In this document: one piece after another, positions 18,454 to 26,827 of the stretch | Layout of the letters: each line of letters begins with the position of its first letter | Position numbering within the stretch: the stretch's first letter is position 1 | Source: Pseudoclavibacter sp. AY1F1 | GTDB taxonomy: Bacteria; Actinomycetota; Actinomycetes; Actinomycetales; Microbacteriaceae | Assembly: GCF_002931075.1 (NCBI RefSeq) | Contig: NZ_PSTQ01000004.1 | Location: forward strand, 124,001-188,000 | Direction: 5' to 3' | Length of the DNA: 64,000 bases | Program-made: the position numbers and the translations under genes | Notes under the pieces: generated by a model | What the model was told of the DNA's origin: nothing | Databases searched by the model: none | Seen by the model: the letters and a program-made list of their open reading frames with translations, nothing else

Positions 18454-19263
18454 ATGGTAGATGGCAAGGAGTTCAAGTTTATCCGCTGTGAACGAGTCGG
18501 CCGAGTTCTGTACGTGACGCTCAGCCGACCGGAAGTTCTCAACGCTATGAACGATGCAATGCACGTCGAGCTGAATTCCGCTTGGACGAATTTTCAAACG
18601 GATCCGGAGCTCTCGCTCGCCGTGCTGACGGGTGAGGGAGAGCGCTCCTTCAGCGTTGGCGCCGACCTCAAGGAGATGGCGAGTCATAGACCCGCAGACA
18701 ATGGCCTTGCCTCGACCTTCGGTAGCGAAGGAAGACCAGGCTCGCCTCGTTTGACGGATCGCTTCGATATTACGAAACCCATCATCGCCAAGGTACGAGG
18801 CTACGCGCTCGGAGGTGGACTCGAGCTCGCAATGGCCTGCGATATTCTTATTGCGTCTGACGATGCGGTGTTTGGGCTGCCCGAAGTCAGTCGTGGTCTT
18901 GTGGCAGGTGCCGGCGGAGTCTTCAGACTGCCTCGTCAGATACCTCCCCGCATAGCTGCGGGTTATCTCTTGACAGGACGGACGTTCGGGGCCCCTGAAG
19001 CTTTCCAATGGGGCCTGGTAAATGAAGTCGTGCCGACCTTGGAACTCAATGGCGCGGTCGAACGTTGGGTTCGTGAACTTTCCAGAGTTTCGCCCGTTGC
19101 ACTCCGTGCTACTAAACAAGCAATGTGGTCTTCCCTTGATATTGCACTGCCCGCTGCATTCACTGAGTCCTTCTCCGAGGAAGAAGCGCGACGTAGGAGT
19201 AGCGATGCCGCTGAAGGCCCGCGAGCTTTTGCGGAGAAGAGGACGCCGAACTGGACTTCTTGA
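18454..19263 (+). CDS. dpgD: DpgD, enoyl-CoA hydratase-like enzyme of the dihydroxyphenylacetate pathway
   Basis: ATG at 18454 gives 269 aa, normal for the crotonase family. Conserved features: FSVGADLKEMASHR (oxyanion-hole region 1), KVRGYALGGGLELAMACDILIA and VFGLPEVSRGLVAGAGG. DpgD helps aromatise the DpgA polyketide to 3,5-dihydroxyphenylacetyl-CoA. The orientation is opposite to dpgA, dpgB and dpgC, unlike the usual colinear dpgABCD order. It is convergent with the amidinotransferase gene, 7 bp between stops. Confidence 0.88.
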   Translation: MVDGKEFKFIRCERVGRVLYVTLSRPEVLNAMNDAMHVELNSAWTNFQTDPELSLAVLTGEGERSFSVGADLKEMASHRPADNGLASTFGSEGRPGSPRLTDRFDITKPIIAKVRGYALGGGLELAMACDILIASDDAVFGLPEVSRGLVAGAGGVFRLPRQIPPRIAAGYLLTGRTFGAPEAFQWGLVNEVVPTLELNGAVERWVRELSRVSPVALRATKQAMWSSLDIALPAAFTESFSEEEARRRSSDAAEGPRAFAEKRTPNWTS

Positions 19264-19270
19264 CATCGAT

Positions 19271-20431
19271 CTAGTCAAGATAGTTCTCGAGGCCACCGTC
19301 ACGCACCGTGTCCAGCGTAAAGCAGTGGAACCCGCCGCCGAACAGACGCCTGTGACGGTGCTTGACCGGCACTACTGTGAACTTTTGTCGCTCTAGCTCA
19401 GATACGAGTTCTGGACAAGCCTCATTCACCATGACGGTATCCTCGTTCACCGAGAGTACGTTGAGGTCAATGTAAGGACTAGTGAGGATTAGATCCTCGC
19501 GGTCATATGTGGGAAAATTGTTTGTAGACGGTGCCGGTGGGACAATGTAGTCCCATTTTTTCAGTTTGTCGGGCAGGTAATCCAGTACCCCAGAGTTCCG
19601 GACTAGCAGTAGTCCCGGCTTGAGTGCCAGCACCATGCTGTCAATGTGGCTGTCGCTGAGCCCGTCGACTCTGTGGAAACGGAACCTGCCCTCGTAGTGA
19701 CGTTGCAACCAGTCGAGTCCGAGTTGATGATTTGCTGTGGACACATTGACTAGAACATCCGCGCCGAGTTTCAGGCACTGAGCTCCGTCGATCATGATCT
19801 CATATCCAACGTCGTATGGTGAGTCAGTAGGGTTTAGAACCGGTTCGGTAGGTCCGCCCAAAGAGCTCTCAGCATAAGAGGGGTCAAAGCTTTTGTCCGT
19901 CATGATTGGACGAGGCATCGTCGCCCAGCCGGAACCGTCACGGAAGTAGTCCATGAAAATCTTCTGCATAAATCGCGTTTCGAAGTATCGACTCCGCACC
20001 ATGGGCGCAGTTTCGAGAATTTCGTTTCCTAGAACTATCGTGTTGTCGCGAACGTTGAGTGGAGGCACGACCGAGGCACTCCAATCAAGTGTTTGAACGT
20101 CTGCGGTTTCGGCCGAAAGATCCATCGGCCTGAGAACTTTTACGCCCAACCCCACGAGAGCGTCCTCCATGCCCTGCAGATCCTCGTTTAGCTCATCCAC
20201 GTATTTCTGATTGATCGACGTCCGTGCGTTGAGTCGGCCCCCAGGATTCGCCAGGCGGGGGTAGACCCACTCCGATCGTTGAATATTGTCGTGGAAGAAG
20301 AGGTCGAACGAAATCTCTCGCTCGTGCGACGTGTAGTTGAGTGCAGATCCAAGCACGACTTCTCGTAGCTGTGACCATTCATCGAAACTGTTCACTCTCA
20401 AGCCTGAACTCCTTTGCCCTAGCGGTGTCAT
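19271..20431 (-). CDS. Glycine amidinotransferase-like enzyme (guanidination of the arylglycine)
   Basis: ATG at 20431 gives 386 aa; the open frame continues upstream to 20929 but those residues do not look like a protein. The catalytic residues of L-arginine:glycine amidinotransferase are present: Asp in MIDGAQCLKLG, His in SDSHIDSMVLALKPG and the nucleophilic Cys in FGGGFHCFTLDT. The enzyme would move an amidino group from arginine to the amino group of dihydroxyphenylglycine, producing the 2-guanidino acid seen in pheganomycin and resorcinomycin. No good ribosome-binding site is visible. This gene, with the dpg genes and ATP-grasp ligase, defines the cluster type. Confidence 0.88.
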   Translation of the reverse strand: MTPLGQRSSGLRVNSFDEWSQLREVVLGSALNYTSHEREISFDLFFHDNIQRSEWVYPRLANPGGRLNARTSINQKYVDELNEDLQGMEDALVGLGVKVLRPMDLSAETADVQTLDWSASVVPPLNVRDNTIVLGNEILETAPMVRSRYFETRFMQKIFMDYFRDGSGWATMPRPIMTDKSFDPSYAESSLGGPTEPVLNPTDSPYDVGYEIMIDGAQCLKLGADVLVNVSTANHQLGLDWLQRHYEGRFRFHRVDGLSDSHIDSMVLALKPGLLLVRNSGVLDYLPDKLKKWDYIVPPAPSTNNFPTYDREDLILTSPYIDLNVLSVNEDTVMVNEACPELVSELERQKFTVVPVKHRHRRLFGGGFHCFTLDTVRDGGLENYLD

Positions 20432-20978
20432 TTTGGCGGAGGGTGGAGCCTCTGGCCCGCGGGCCGCCCCCCACAGCAGACCGTCGGTGAAACATACCTC
20501 TCGGCAGGTTTGTTTCGCAAGCACTATTTTCTTGGCCAGGATTAGACCGCTTCCTAGAGCCCGACTGGCCCTAGGGGGTGTGGTGAGGTAGGTGGCAAGA
20601 AGCGAGCGAGATGACCTCCCTGCCGGATCGTGAAGTCTGTCAACGCTGGTCGTCGCTCGCCTGAACTGCGCGGATCTTGCAACGACTGGTAGCGAGCTGC
20701 TGCGAGGATCTGCATGGTGTCCGACAGCCAGTGCATCCGTCCTCAGTAGGATCCGGTCCCCACCAGACGAGGTCCCTCTGGCAGAGCAAATTGATGACTC
20801 CGGAAGAGGGTGCTGGGGCCCCCTCGGCGTCGCCCGTCGACTCAGCATGACAAGCGCACCCCGACACTTCGGAAGTAGCCCGCCCCTCACGCCCGTGCTC
20901 TCACTGATCATGTAGCCTGACCAAACCAAACCTGCTAACCGGCTGATTTCGGTCGGTACGATCCCACTGGAGCTGATC

Positions 20979-21950
20979 GTGAACCCTCATGAACGAGAAG
21001 TCGCTTTCAGTTCGCCCGTGAATCGGGAGCTGGTACATCGCGCGTCCACCTCAGAGGTGCTCCCTACTTCGTTCTCCGACACATCTAAAGGGACCTTCGT
21101 TGCGGGCATACAGTGGCCGCGTCGACATTCCTTCTACGGCCCCGAGCGGTTCGATTCAGCGCTCATTGCCGAGACCATCCGGCAGCTGACAGTGCTGACG
21201 CTGCACGAGGGCTACCGGGTGCCACTCGAGCACAAGTTCATGATGACCGGCTTTGGCTTTCAGATTCACGGCGTGCAGCCGAGCGTGGTGCGAAGAGCCG
21301 CCGCCGTGGAGCTTGTGGGTTTTGTTTCTCTTGTTGATGCACGTTGGTCAGGTACCGATCTTCGTGGCGGCAAAGTAGAAGTTGCGATTCGAACTCGTGA
21401 AGGCCAGTTGATAGCGGAAGGGTATGGCGTGGCGCGCATTTGTAGCGCTTCGACATACGCTCGGATCAGACGTCAGGGTCTGGGCGATAGTCTCGGGAAG
21501 ACTCAACGGTTGGAGAAACTGCCAGCAAGTGACGTTGGCAGGCAACACGCCTCCGACGTCATGATCGGCAGAACGTCCGACCCCGCCATCCACTCGATTC
21601 AGGCGGACCTAGACCAGCCGTACTTTTTCGATCACGCTCTCGACCATGTACCAGGGGTCGCGCTCATCGAAGCCATACGTCAGCACGCTTGCATCCAGCA
21701 CGCAAATCCGCACGTTGATCTTCAGCGATTCGAGGCCACATTCACGCGGGTCGTAGAACACTCACCGTCAGCAACGGTTCACGCCAGCCCGCACTCTGAG
21801 AACTTGTTTCTGATTACGCAGGGACCCGCCGTATGCGTTCGCGCCACGGCAACGCTCCGGGTGTTCGGGCCTACACAGGTGTCTCGAAAATTTCCTTCAT
21901 CTGTAAAAGGCGGCGCTCAACCTGCTCCGGGGGCACTGTTGCTCGAATAA
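20979..21950 (+). CDS. afsA: AfsA-type gamma-butyrolactone synthase
   Basis: GTG start with GGAG upstream, 323 aa, normal for AfsA. Two hot-dog-like AfsA repeats are visible: VHRASTSEVLPTSF near residues 19-32 with FMMTGFGFQIHG, and a second starting VGRQHASDVMIG with YFFDHALDHVPGVALIEAIRQ. AfsA condenses an acyl thioester with dihydroxyacetone phosphate to make the butenolide precursor of an A-factor-type signal. The neighbouring receptor and reductase complete a signalling set. Its 3' end overlaps the convergent receptor gene by 80 bp. Such genes are typical of Streptomyces, which fits acquisition of the cluster by transfer. Confidence 0.9.
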   Translation: MNPHEREVAFSSPVNRELVHRASTSEVLPTSFSDTSKGTFVAGIQWPRRHSFYGPERFDSALIAETIRQLTVLTLHEGYRVPLEHKFMMTGFGFQIHGVQPSVVRRAAAVELVGFVSLVDARWSGTDLRGGKVEVAIRTREGQLIAEGYGVARICSASTYARIRRQGLGDSLGKTQRLEKLPASDVGRQHASDVMIGRTSDPAIHSIQADLDQPYFFDHALDHVPGVALIEAIRQHACIQHANPHVDLQRFEATFTRVVEHSPSATVHASPHSENLFLITQGPAVCVRATATLRVFGPTQVSRKFPSSVKGGAQPAPGALLLE

Positions 21951-22512
21951 CCAATTCCCAAAAGCCCGTCATGCGCTCCAGGAGATCTTTCCGCTCGCTG
22001 AACGCCTCGGATACGAGCTGGATGCCGGTATAGCAGGGGATAATGAGATTGGCTAGCAACACTGGATCTGTCGACCTGGTGAAGAAACCCTCTTTAACCG
22101 CCTGTTCCGCAAGAACGCTGAACGTACGGATCCAATCTTCGTATGGCTTGCGGACGGGGGTGCCCACCGTTCTTGAATCGGTAGTGAGCTGAATGCCGGC
22201 GCGAACGATGGGATCCGTCATCAGTTTGCGAGAAAGGTCTTCACAGAGACGCATCATTTTTACGAGGGGGTTGGCCGATGAAGCGAAGATCGTTACGGCA
22301 TCCAACCGAACTGTTTCATGCTGCTGCGCGATAAGAGCTAGCGCGAGTGCCTCTTTGGAGGCAAAATGAAAGTACAAGGCGCCCTTTGTTACGCCGGCAT
22401 GATCGCTCACGCGCGAAAGGCTCATGTCCGAGTAACCGGACTCCTGAATGAGCGTTGCAGCGGCCTGCAGGATCCTGGCTCTGGTCTGCACAGCCCGATC
22501 TTGACGAGGCAT
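21871..22512 (-). CDS. TetR-family gamma-butyrolactone receptor (ArpA/ScbR-like)
   Basis: A 213-aa protein starting at ATG 22512. The N-terminal TetR HTH is well conserved (TRARILQAAATLIQESGYSDMSLSRVSDHAGVTKGALYFHF). The ligand domain contains the W residue expected of butyrolactone receptors in KPYEDWIRTFSVL. It would repress target promoters until the AfsA-derived signal binds. It is convergent with afsA and divergent from the reductase, with a 17-bp palindrome in the 62-bp gap. Likely targets are its own promoter and cluster promoters. Confidence 0.86.
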   Translation of the reverse strand: MPRQDRAVQTRARILQAAATLIQESGYSDMSLSRVSDHAGVTKGALYFHFASKEALALALIAQQHETVRLDAVTIFASSANPLVKMMRLCEDLSRKLMTDPIVRAGIQLTTDSRTVGTPVRKPYEDWIRTFSVLAEQAVKEGFFTRSTDPVLLANLIIPCYTGIQLVSEAFSERKDLLERMTGFWELVIRATVPPEQVERRLLQMKEIFETPV

Positions 22513-22526
22513 GATGCTCCACTTCT

Positions 22527-22543
22527 GTCCGCATCGTGCGGAC
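22527..22543. promoter_or_regulatory. 17-bp palindrome, candidate receptor operator
   Basis: GTCCGCA-tcg-TGCGGAC is a perfect inverted repeat placed 15 bp upstream of the receptor start and 32 bp upstream of the divergent reductase start. A further half-site, CGGAC at 22547-22551, follows. TetR receptors normally bind such palindromes, so it could autoregulate both genes. I saw no second perfect copy elsewhere in the cluster. Confidence 0.55.
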
Positions 22544-22574
22544 TCACGGACAAAATGAGGGATGTGAGAACAAC

Positions 22575-23480
22575 ATGCGCTCTGAGATTGCAGTTGTCGG
22601 TGCCAACGGTTTTATAGGCCGTCGGGTGAGTGAGTCGCTTGGAGAGCGGACAGGAATCACCGTAGCCCAACACGTGCGGCGTCACCCGGATGAAAGCCCA
22701 ACAGGATTCGATTTGCGCGAGCCTTCATCGGTACTGGCCACGCTTGGCCGCCCTCTGACAGTCGTACATGCAGCCTCCTACGTCGGAAGCGATGTGAGCA
22801 CCGCACTTGAAGTGAACGTAATCGGTACACAGAATCTTCTGGCCGCGGCCAGAACCGCGCAGGTTCACCGCTTCGTCTACGTCAGTACAGCGGCTGTATA
22901 CGGACGCGGCCCGTTCCACGAACGCAACGAACGCAGCCTCGCGATCGCACCTGCTTCGGTATTGAGCCAAACGCGCGCACAAGCTGAGCAGCTCGTCCTA
23001 GACGCCGGTGGCATCGTCGTGCGTCCCCACCTTGTGGTGGGTGCAGGCGACAAGTGGGTCCTACCAACGATTGCAAGACTGATCAAGGCTCTAGGTTCGC
23101 ACATTGACGAAGGGATTGCGCTCCACTCGACCATCCATGTTCGAGAGCTTGGCGAGGTAGTCGCGTGGCTGGCAACGCACCCGGACATTGCACCTGGCGC
23201 GTACAACGCGTCCACGAAGGTTCCAACGTCTGCCCGTGTACTCACGAAGTGGGCCGAAACCGCTGACCCTAGTGTCTCGCCTGCAGGGTCGCTCTCGCTC
23301 AGCAGTGCGCAGTCCAGTCTGGACGAGAACGCTTTTCTTCGGAACGCGGTCAACCTCCTGGGGGTTCATCACACGTTCGACATCAGCAAGCTACTCGCAT
23401 CAGGATACGAGCCGCCGGAAAGCGAGACAGGCCTCGATCGAGGCGATCTCGCCTGGTACGAGCGCTCCTTGGCCCACTGA
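22575..23480 (+). CDS. NAD-dependent epimerase/dehydratase, probable butyrolactone-pathway reductase
   Basis: ATG at 22575 gives 301 aa; an upstream ATG at 22536 lies inside the operator. Extended SDR features: GxxGxxG in VVGANGFIGRRVSE, VVHAASYVGSDV, and VYVSTAAVYG with the catalytic Ser/Tyr region (here the usual YxxxK is degenerate, SQTRAQAEQLV). In Streptomyces butyrolactone loci, homologues (ScbC/JadW2-like) reduce the A-factor 6-keto group. The gene is last before a 203-bp gap and marks the right edge of the cluster. Confidence 0.72.
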   Translation: MRSEIAVVGANGFIGRRVSESLGERTGITVAQHVRRHPDESPTGFDLREPSSVLATLGRPLTVVHAASYVGSDVSTALEVNVIGTQNLLAAARTAQVHRFVYVSTAAVYGRGPFHERNERSLAIAPASVLSQTRAQAEQLVLDAGGIVVRPHLVVGAGDKWVLPTIARLIKALGSHIDEGIALHSTIHVRELGEVVAWLATHPDIAPGAYNASTKVPTSARVLTKWAETADPSVSPAGSLSLSSAQSSLDENAFLRNAVNLLGVHHTFDISKLLASGYEPPESETGLDRGDLAWYERSLAH

Positions 23481-23683
23481 GGTGCAGGCCCACCAAACCG
23501 AATCGATCGAAACGACAGCTAGTGCACCTGCATGCCGTTCGGTGCGGCGTCAGTGAACACAGCCGGACTAAGCCTGCCAACCAGGAGCGCGTCATTTTTG
23601 GCATTAGAAAAGGCGGTAGCCACCCATGAAGATCAGTGCTCTTCACCAAAGGTGACTACCGCCTGCGTTGACTGCCGCCTGAC
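23481..23683. other. Gap between the biosynthetic cluster and the DUF3846 gene
   Basis: No gene or clear structure is visible here. It separates the reductase from the convergent DUF3846 gene. I saw no IS ends or tRNA fragment that would mark an insertion boundary. Confidence 0.4.
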
Positions 23684-24271
23684 TTATGCCTGCGGCTGCC
23701 ACTTCTCGGCGAGGTGACCGGGGAGTTGCGCGGACGGAACAACCTTGGTCGCGCCCACATCACAGCGATGCTCCGATAGCGCTACCGACCACAAAGCCGC
23801 CGAGAAGTAGTCCTCGTAGCGGGCGCTACTCAAGAGCCAGTTCGGGTTTCCCGCGACGAACGGCAGTAGGACAGCGTTGAAACGACTGCCGGATCCAATC
23901 CGCTCGCTCTCAGAACCTAACCGGATCATGACCGCATACTCCCGAGGTTGTGTCAGGAGCGCGACGGTCTCAGCGGGCACATCCGTGGCTTTGCCGTCAT
24001 CGTCGGGGTACCCGACCACAACAGCATCTCCGACCAACATGGCATCGGGTAGCCGTTCGCAATTCGCCCACCAGATTGCGGAGGCGCGAGCATTGAACGG
24101 CAGGCGACGAACGAGCCCCTCTTCGTTGACGTAGATGCTGATCCCCAATGCAGGGACATCCACGGCTTCGGTCCATCCGTCGACGAGCCGGCGATACTCA
24201 TCGTCCGACTCGATGTCGATGAGCTCGATTGGCTCATCGACATCTGCTGCTATACGCAGGCATGTAACCAT
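23684..24271 (-). CDS. DUF3846-type mobile-element protein
   Basis: ATG at 24271 with GAGGGAG upstream gives 195 aa. The N-terminal 100 residues fit DUF3846 (TEAVDVPALGISIYVNEEGLVRRLPFN, then LPDAMLVGDAVVVGYPDDDG), a small domain often seen on plasmids, phages and integrative elements. The rest is less conserved and ends in a W-rich segment (NPNWLLSSARYEDYF). The function of the domain is unknown. It supports a mobile origin of this region. Confidence 0.7.
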   Translation of the reverse strand: MVTCLRIAADVDEPIELIDIESDDEYRRLVDGWTEAVDVPALGISIYVNEEGLVRRLPFNARASAIWWANCERLPDAMLVGDAVVVGYPDDDGKATDVPAETVALLTQPREYAVMIRLGSESERIGSGSRFNAVLLPFVAGNPNWLLSSARYEDYFSAALWSVALSEHRCDVGATKVVPSAQLPGHLAEKWQPQA

Positions 24272-24680
24272 GTTGTTCTCCCTCGTTCGAGCGGCTGGCA
24301 ACGGATCGTTGCCGGGTAACCGCATGGAACGAGTGAGCTGTGGAAGCCCTCGCCGAGTGACTATGAACTAGCTGATCGGTTCTGTCAAGAGTTCGTTCGG
24401 CTAACAGGGCCGCGCCAACCAGCCCAAAAATAGGGAATCGCGGACTTACCACAGAGCAGGAGCCCGTGAGCATTCTGACGTTTCCTCGCATAAGTGATTC
24501 CTCGGCATTCAAGACCACGTCATCCGAGAGATCGGTCCGACCCCCGCTATGCCGTATTACAGGACGACCTACTGCATAGCGTCACGGTGCACGAGTAGGA
24601 CCCAGCCCAGTTGCACGCCGGGCTCTGCGCGGACACTCACCCCTTGCAATCGCACCGAGCGCACGCTGTCGCCCTCAGGT

Positions 24681-24713
24681 GGCATATGCCACTGAGTTGG
24701 CATATGCCACTGA
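24681..24713. repeat. Two tandem copies of GGCATATGCCACTGA, each palindromic
   Basis: The copies start at 24681 and 24699, 18 bp apart (under two helical turns). The first is part of a 14-bp perfect palindrome (GTGGCATATGCCAC), the second of a 12-bp one. They lie about 190 bp upstream of the WXG100 gene. A paired operator for a dimeric regulator is the simplest reading. Confidence 0.6.
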
Positions 24714-24743
24714 TCAAATAGTGGTCGGGGCAGCCACCCGGAT

Positions 24744-24760
24744 GGTTGGCGATGCCAACC
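24744..24760. promoter_or_regulatory. Inverted repeat GGTTGGC-gat-GCCAACC
   Basis: A perfect inverted repeat with 7-bp arms and a 3-bp centre, 140 bp upstream of the WXG100 start. It shares the TTGGC / GCCAA theme with the repeats at 24681-24713 and may be a second operator for the same or a related regulator. Confidence 0.45.
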
Positions 24761-24899
24761 AAAGTCCGCTTGGAGACCAGCGGCCCATCACGGCGTGGGG
24801 AGAACTCCCCGTCGTTTCACTGGACCCCACTGGGTCCCACGTGCTGGACTGGCGATTCACAATTTGGAAGCGCACCGCTGGGGTGTACAAGGGGGAAGC

Positions 24900-25247
24900 A
24901 TGAAGTTCGCAATGGAAGACCAGACCCTGGTCACGCTCGGCCACAAGTCGCAGACGGAATCGGACGACCTCGGCGAGCTCGTGAAGCAGCTCTTCGACGC
25001 GGCCGAGCCGCTCGCCTCCACCTTCAACGGCCCCGCCAAGGCGAGCTTCAACAACTTCAAGGCGAAGACCGACGACATCTCGAACGCGCTCAACTCGGCG
25101 CTTGCCGGAATTGTCACCTCGATCAGCGGCCAGAACAAGGCGTTCGTCGCTGCCGCAGACGACGGTGCCGCGACCCACGAAGCCGCGGCTGGTTCGACGG
25201 ACTTCAGCGCCGAATCGTTCCTGACGCGCATCCGCCCGCAGGCCTGA
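24900..25247 (+). CDS. WXG100-like ESX secretion protein (first of a pair)
   Basis: ATG with GGGGGAAGC directly upstream gives 115 aa, within the WXG100 size range. The sequence is predicted helix-turn-helix. The central turn reads FNG in STFNGPAKASFNNF instead of the canonical W-x-G. Such small proteins pair into four-helix bundles and are exported by type VII (ESX) systems, often with larger toxin substrates. No ESX ATPase or pore gene lies in this window, so a secretion apparatus elsewhere is assumed. First gene of a same-strand series that ends in a toxin. Confidence 0.75.
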   Translation: MKFAMEDQTLVTLGHKSQTESDDLGELVKQLFDAAEPLASTFNGPAKASFNNFKAKTDDISNALNSALAGIVTSISGQNKAFVAAADDGAATHEAAAGSTDFSAESFLTRIRPQA

Positions 25248-25287
25248 GCGCCGCCACACCATCAGCAGAGACTTTTAGAGGACACGC

Positions 25288-25596
25288 ATGTTCACGAACC
25301 AGATGGATCGCAACGACTACAACATCGGCTCGTCGGAAGCGACGCAGGCGAACTTCGAGCAGGTCGCCTCTCGGCTCGAATCGGCGCTCGACCGCCGCGA
25401 CGCCGATGTGAAGCAGGCAATGGCCGACTACCAGGCCGATGGCGTCTCCGAGGAGTACGCGCACCTCGAGCAGCAGTGGAACTCGGCGGGACAGCAGGTG
25501 CGCGACGTCATCGCCGCAATCCGTAACTCGCTCGTCGAGAACGACGACGTCGCACGCCGCGCCCTGTCGGCGGCGCGCGCGTCCATCCCCGGATAG
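25288..25596 (+). CDS. WXG100-like ESX secretion protein (second of a pair)
   Basis: A 102-aa helical protein. The start region NIGSSEATQANFEQVASRLESAL and the motif WNSAGQQVRDVI are typical of ESAT-6-like partners. The gene is 40 bp downstream of the first WXG100-like gene, supporting co-folding of the two products. Likely exported with, or used as an adaptor for, the large toxin encoded 2 kb downstream. Confidence 0.78.
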   Translation: MFTNQMDRNDYNIGSSEATQANFEQVASRLESALDRRDADVKQAMADYQADGVSEEYAHLEQQWNSAGQQVRDVIAAIRNSLVENDDVARRALSAARASIPG

Positions 25597-25774
25597 ATCG
25601 ACTCCGGACGCATGTGAGGCGGTGGGACCCGGCGCGGATACCCACCGCCTACTTCCGTGAACCCGTCGGATTTTCGGAGCGTACGCAGGACCGTGCGTGC
25701 GCACCGGGCACTACTCCCCCAGACGTGCTGCCACTCGGGGTCTTACGCTGGCACTGATTCGCATGGGGGTGCGC

Positions 25775-26827
25775 ATGGTGCAGAAATCGCCGGAGTTCAA
25801 CCGGGGGCTCGTATCAGCCGCGCGTCGGTTCGCGCTGCCGCCGCAGGGTGTGGCGCCAGATGCTGGCGGGAAGCTTCGGGTGCAGCATCCACTTGTCTCG
25901 CACGTCGGGTCGGATTTCGTGGTCGCCGAGTCAGACGCTCGAGTGCTGCACGCCAGCTCGATGCGTCTCGGGTTGATGCGCGCCGCGGGGGAAGCCGGCG
26001 CACGTGTCGCGTGGGTGACGCCGTCATCAAGCTCTCTGACGCTTGGCATGCTCCGCGCGATGCGCGGAACGGGTGGTCGTTGGATTGTTCGTGATCCCGA
26101 AGGGCTGCGGTTCGCGGGGACTGGCGTCGTTGTGTCTTCACTGGACGATGTATTCAGCGGCCCGGAGGCATCGACGGTGATCACCCTTGCAGGCGACGCC
26201 GAGCCTGGTGTTCCCCGCACACTCTTTTCGCTGCGGATCCGTCACAAGCCGACGTCGTCGTTGCTGCTCGGGGGCACGATCGAGCTGCTCGGTGGAGTGC
26301 TTGACCGGAAGCCGAGCGGTTGGGGCACGTCGGAGCCTGCGCTGACGGGGTGGAGCCGCGGCGGACTGACGGAGTTCCTACGTGCGCGGGTGCCCGCGCC
26401 GACCCGACTGTTCGTGGAGGGTGAGGGACTCGTTGCGACGACGTCGGTGCGGCGTGGCACTGGGGCCATGCTCGAGGAGACGCATCTGTTGCTGGAGGGT
26501 GAAGCGCTGCCTCGGGAAGCGGAGCGTGTGCTGCGCCGGCTGGAGCAGCAATGCGTGGTTGTGAAGGCGCTCGGATCCGTTGATCGCGGCAGTGCTGACT
26601 TGACGACCGGTGCTGGAGTGTTCGTGGCACCTCGACTACTTGTGAGCGTCGCAGCGGGGGCTCCGCCTGTATCCCCGACGGCGGATGGACCTGCGCCTGT
26701 GAGCCGCTTCGGCACGGTGGGGTCAGGTCGTGTCCTGACGCGGTTCGATGCCCCTGACACAAGCGATGCGCGGAAGTCGGCGGCGGCCAGACTCGACTGG
26801 CAGTCGTGGGCGGAGGACTCGGAATGA
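25775..26827 (+). CDS. ESX-associated protein, DUF6177-like
   Basis: The start is uncertain: ATG at 25775 has GGGGG 6 bp upstream; ATGs at 25697 and 25763 are in frame. About 350 aa. The region RLGLMRAAGEAGARVAWVTPSSSSLTLGMLRAMRGTGGRWIVRDPEGLRFAGTG is not written here in full elsewhere; its parts AGARVAWVTPSSSSLT and GGRWIVRD fit my memory of DUF6177, a family found beside actinobacterial WXG100 and toxin genes. No catalytic motif is recognised. It might be a chaperone or adaptor for toxin export (inference). Its stop overlaps the next start. Confidence 0.55.
   Translation: MVQKSPEFNRGLVSAARRFALPPQGVAPDAGGKLRVQHPLVSHVGSDFVVAESDARVLHASSMRLGLMRAAGEAGARVAWVTPSSSSLTLGMLRAMRGTGGRWIVRDPEGLRFAGTGVVVSSLDDVFSGPEASTVITLAGDAEPGVPRTLFSLRIRHKPTSSLLLGGTIELLGGVLDRKPSGWGTSEPALTGWSRGGLTEFLRARVPAPTRLFVEGEGLVATTSVRRGTGAMLEETHLLLEGEALPREAERVLRRLEQQCVVVKALGSVDRGSADLTTGAGVFVAPRLLVSVAAGAPPVSPTADGPAPVSRFGTVGSGRVLTRFDAPDTSDARKSAAARLDWQSWAEDSE

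Larger units (their letters stand above)
24272..24899. other. Long non-coding stretch upstream of the WXG100 operon
   Basis: About 630 bp without a convincing gene. It holds two palindromic direct repeats (24681-24713), a perfect inverted repeat (24744-24760) and GGGGAG-AA-CTCCCC at 24797-24810. The density of palindromes suggests a regulated promoter region for the operon that starts at 24900. Confidence 0.5.

Noticed and set aside
20432-20929. 166-residue N-terminal extension of the amidinotransferase
   Set aside because: The extra part is serine- and arginine-rich, with no homology to the amidinotransferase fold; the family start fits ATG at 20431.
7139-23480. Glycopeptide antibiotic NRPS cluster suggested by the dpg genes
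   Set aside because: No NRPS, P450 cross-linker or halogenase is present; an ATP-grasp ligase, amidinotransferase and short peptide gene point to a pheganomycin-type product.
24681-24713. CRISPR-like repeat
   Set aside because: Only two 15-bp copies 18 bp apart with no spacers or cas genes; they are palindromic operator-like sites.
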